A stretch of 5,786 nt of DNA from Nitrospirota bacterium (lineage in GTDB: Bacteria; Nitrospirota; Nitrospiria; Nitrospirales; Nitrospiraceae), in NCBI GenBank assembly GCA_016235225.1, contig JACRLS010000154.1, positions 1 through 5,786 of the forward strand, read 5' to 3'. The notes under the pieces were generated by a model. That model was not told the origin of the DNA, searched no databases, and worked only from the letters and a program-made list of their open reading frames with translations. Positions 4,947-5,786 of the stretch are shown piece after piece (the first letter of the stretch is position 1; each line of letters begins with the position of its first letter). The position numbers and the translations under genes were made by a program.

Positions 4947-5786
4947 TCACAGGGCGCGCGACCTGAACGTGAGCACATGCGGCTGCGCATATTCCTGAAT
5001 GAGCCTTCGGGCCGCGTCGCGATCGGCGTCGGCCTTCAGCGAAGCTAAATACCGATCCCTCAGTGAGGGCTGCGGGTCCGGAATCAACGCGTAGCTCAGC
5101 ACCGCCTCGACCAGCACGGGTACAGTACCCGCGGGGACCGAGAGGGCGAACGACACCCGCCGTGTCGTCCCACCTTTGATCAAGGGATCGGGGATCGGAC
5201 CGCGCAGAATTTGTTCATAGGGCAGACCGAACTTCTTGACCTCACTCGCAATGAGTTTGCCCTTGGCGTCCTTCGTCGAGATCGTCACGAAGAACTGTTT
5301 CAAGACCGGATCGCCGTCCGGGAAGCTGTGTGGAAGGCTCCCCGTCCGGACAAGGACGGTCCCCTCGACGGCTCCCACCGTCTTCGCCACCTCGATATCC
5401 ACCCGCGGCATCCATTCGGCCTGTAAATTTCTGTTCTTCAACATGATGCCGGGAATGACGACGCCACGGAACCAATGCCTTCCGATCGACCGTGTCAGCG
5501 ATCCGCGTCTCGACGTCGACGAGCCGGTCGAGGCCTCCATATGACAATCCTGGCAAACCGTCCCCTGGAGGATTTCGCCCGGCAGGTCCCGCCTCGTGAC
5601 GTCCTTGACCTTGTCGAAGTGGCATGAGGCACAGTAGTTCACGCTTCGATAGAGATCCGATTGATTCGACGAATGAACCAGGTTCTCCTCGGGGTCAGCA
5701 AAGGGACCGAAGATGCCCTTGTCCGTGGTGAGCTTGAACGTGGGAGGCGGCAACGGCTTGTCCGCGGTCCCGCTGATGAGGTGGCA
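4947..5786 (-). CDS. Multiheme c-type cytochrome, paralogue of the next gene, C-terminal 279 aa (cut by right edge)
   Basis: This is probably an exported electron-transfer cytochrome, but its N-terminus and signal peptide lie outside the window. The reading frame is open to the edge, where the first two residues (Cys-His) look like the end of a CxxCH motif. Two complete motifs follow, CASCH at visible residues 52-56 and CQDCH at 78-82. It aligns by eye with the downstream protein: IFGPFADPEENLVHSS matches LFGPYRDSVQNLAHQS, CHMEA matches CHMPE, and LPHSFPDG matches VPHNLPTT. The heme-free, beta-rich C-terminal domain is also shared. By analogy two or more further hemes are expected upstream. 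A TTG codon at 5753 could be mistaken for a start, but the coding similarity continues past it to the edge. The stop lies 37 bases before the next ATG with no terminator between them, so co-transcription is likely. Confidence 0.87.
   Translation of the reverse strand, partial: CHLISGTADKPLPPPTFKLTTDKGIFGPFADPEENLVHSSNQSDLYRSVNYCASCHFDKVKDVTRRDLPGEILQGTVCQDCHMEASTGSSTSRRGSLTRSIGRHWFRGVVIPGIMLKNRNLQAEWMPRVDIEVAKTVGAVEGTVLVRTGSLPHSFPDGDPVLKQFFVTISTKDAKGKLIASEVKKFGLPYEQILRGPIPDPLIKGGTTRRVSFALSVPAGTVPVLVEAVLSYALIPDPQPSLRDRYLASLKADADRDAARRLIQEYAQPHVLTFRSRAL

Noticed and set aside
3674..4990. 438-aa version of the pentaheme cytochrome with a 27-residue extension
   Set aside because: The earlier start lies inside the preceding gene, lacks a ribosome binding site and would bury the signal peptide. 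The ATG at 4909 has AGGAGG at the right distance.
5751..5753. TTG as the start of the right-hand cytochrome gene
   Set aside because: The frame stays open to the window edge and similarity to the paralogue continues upstream, beginning with the Cys-His of a heme motif.

Overview
The window looks like chromosomal DNA from a Gram-negative, GC-rich bacterium. The gene content fits a member of the Nitrospirota (Nitrospira-like): a prokaryotic ubiquitin-like protein (Pup/UBact) lies beside a potassium-independent proton-pumping pyrophosphatase and periplasmic multiheme c-type cytochromes. This placement is inferred from gene content recalled from family knowledge, not from a search. There are six protein genes, two of them cut by the window edges. 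No tRNA, rRNA, CRISPR array or mobile element was seen, and no non-coding stretch exceeds 300 bases.

Layout from left to right. (1) 1-523, minus strand: N-terminal 174 residues of the exonuclease RecJ, with a consensus-like promoter just upstream (582-610). (2) 702-899, minus: a 65-residue Pup/UBact protein ending in Gly-Gly-Glu. It has its own candidate promoter (931-960), a strong ribosome binding site and a downstream GC-rich hairpin (616-652), so it appears to be a single-gene transcription unit. (3) 1046-3106, minus: complete hppA, a membrane pyrophosphatase starting at GTG, with a candidate promoter at 3253-3281 and a leader of about 140 bases containing a perfect small hairpin. (4) 3396-3644, plus: the only plus-strand gene, an 82-residue protein of unknown function with an extended -10 promoter and a very short leader. 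(5) 3674-4909 and 4947-5786, minus: two tandem, visibly paralogous multiheme cytochrome c genes separated by 37 bases and probably co-transcribed. The upstream one runs off the right edge.

How the parts relate: hppA conserves the energy of pyrophosphate as a proton gradient. The cytochromes are probably exported electron carriers or part of a periplasmic redox system. RecJ is housekeeping DNA repair. Pup/UBact is the protein tag of a Pup-type ligase/proteasome pathway whose other components (ligase, deamidase, ATPase, 20S subunits) are not in this window. The items most worth following up are the solitary Pup/UBact gene and the paired multiheme cytochromes.
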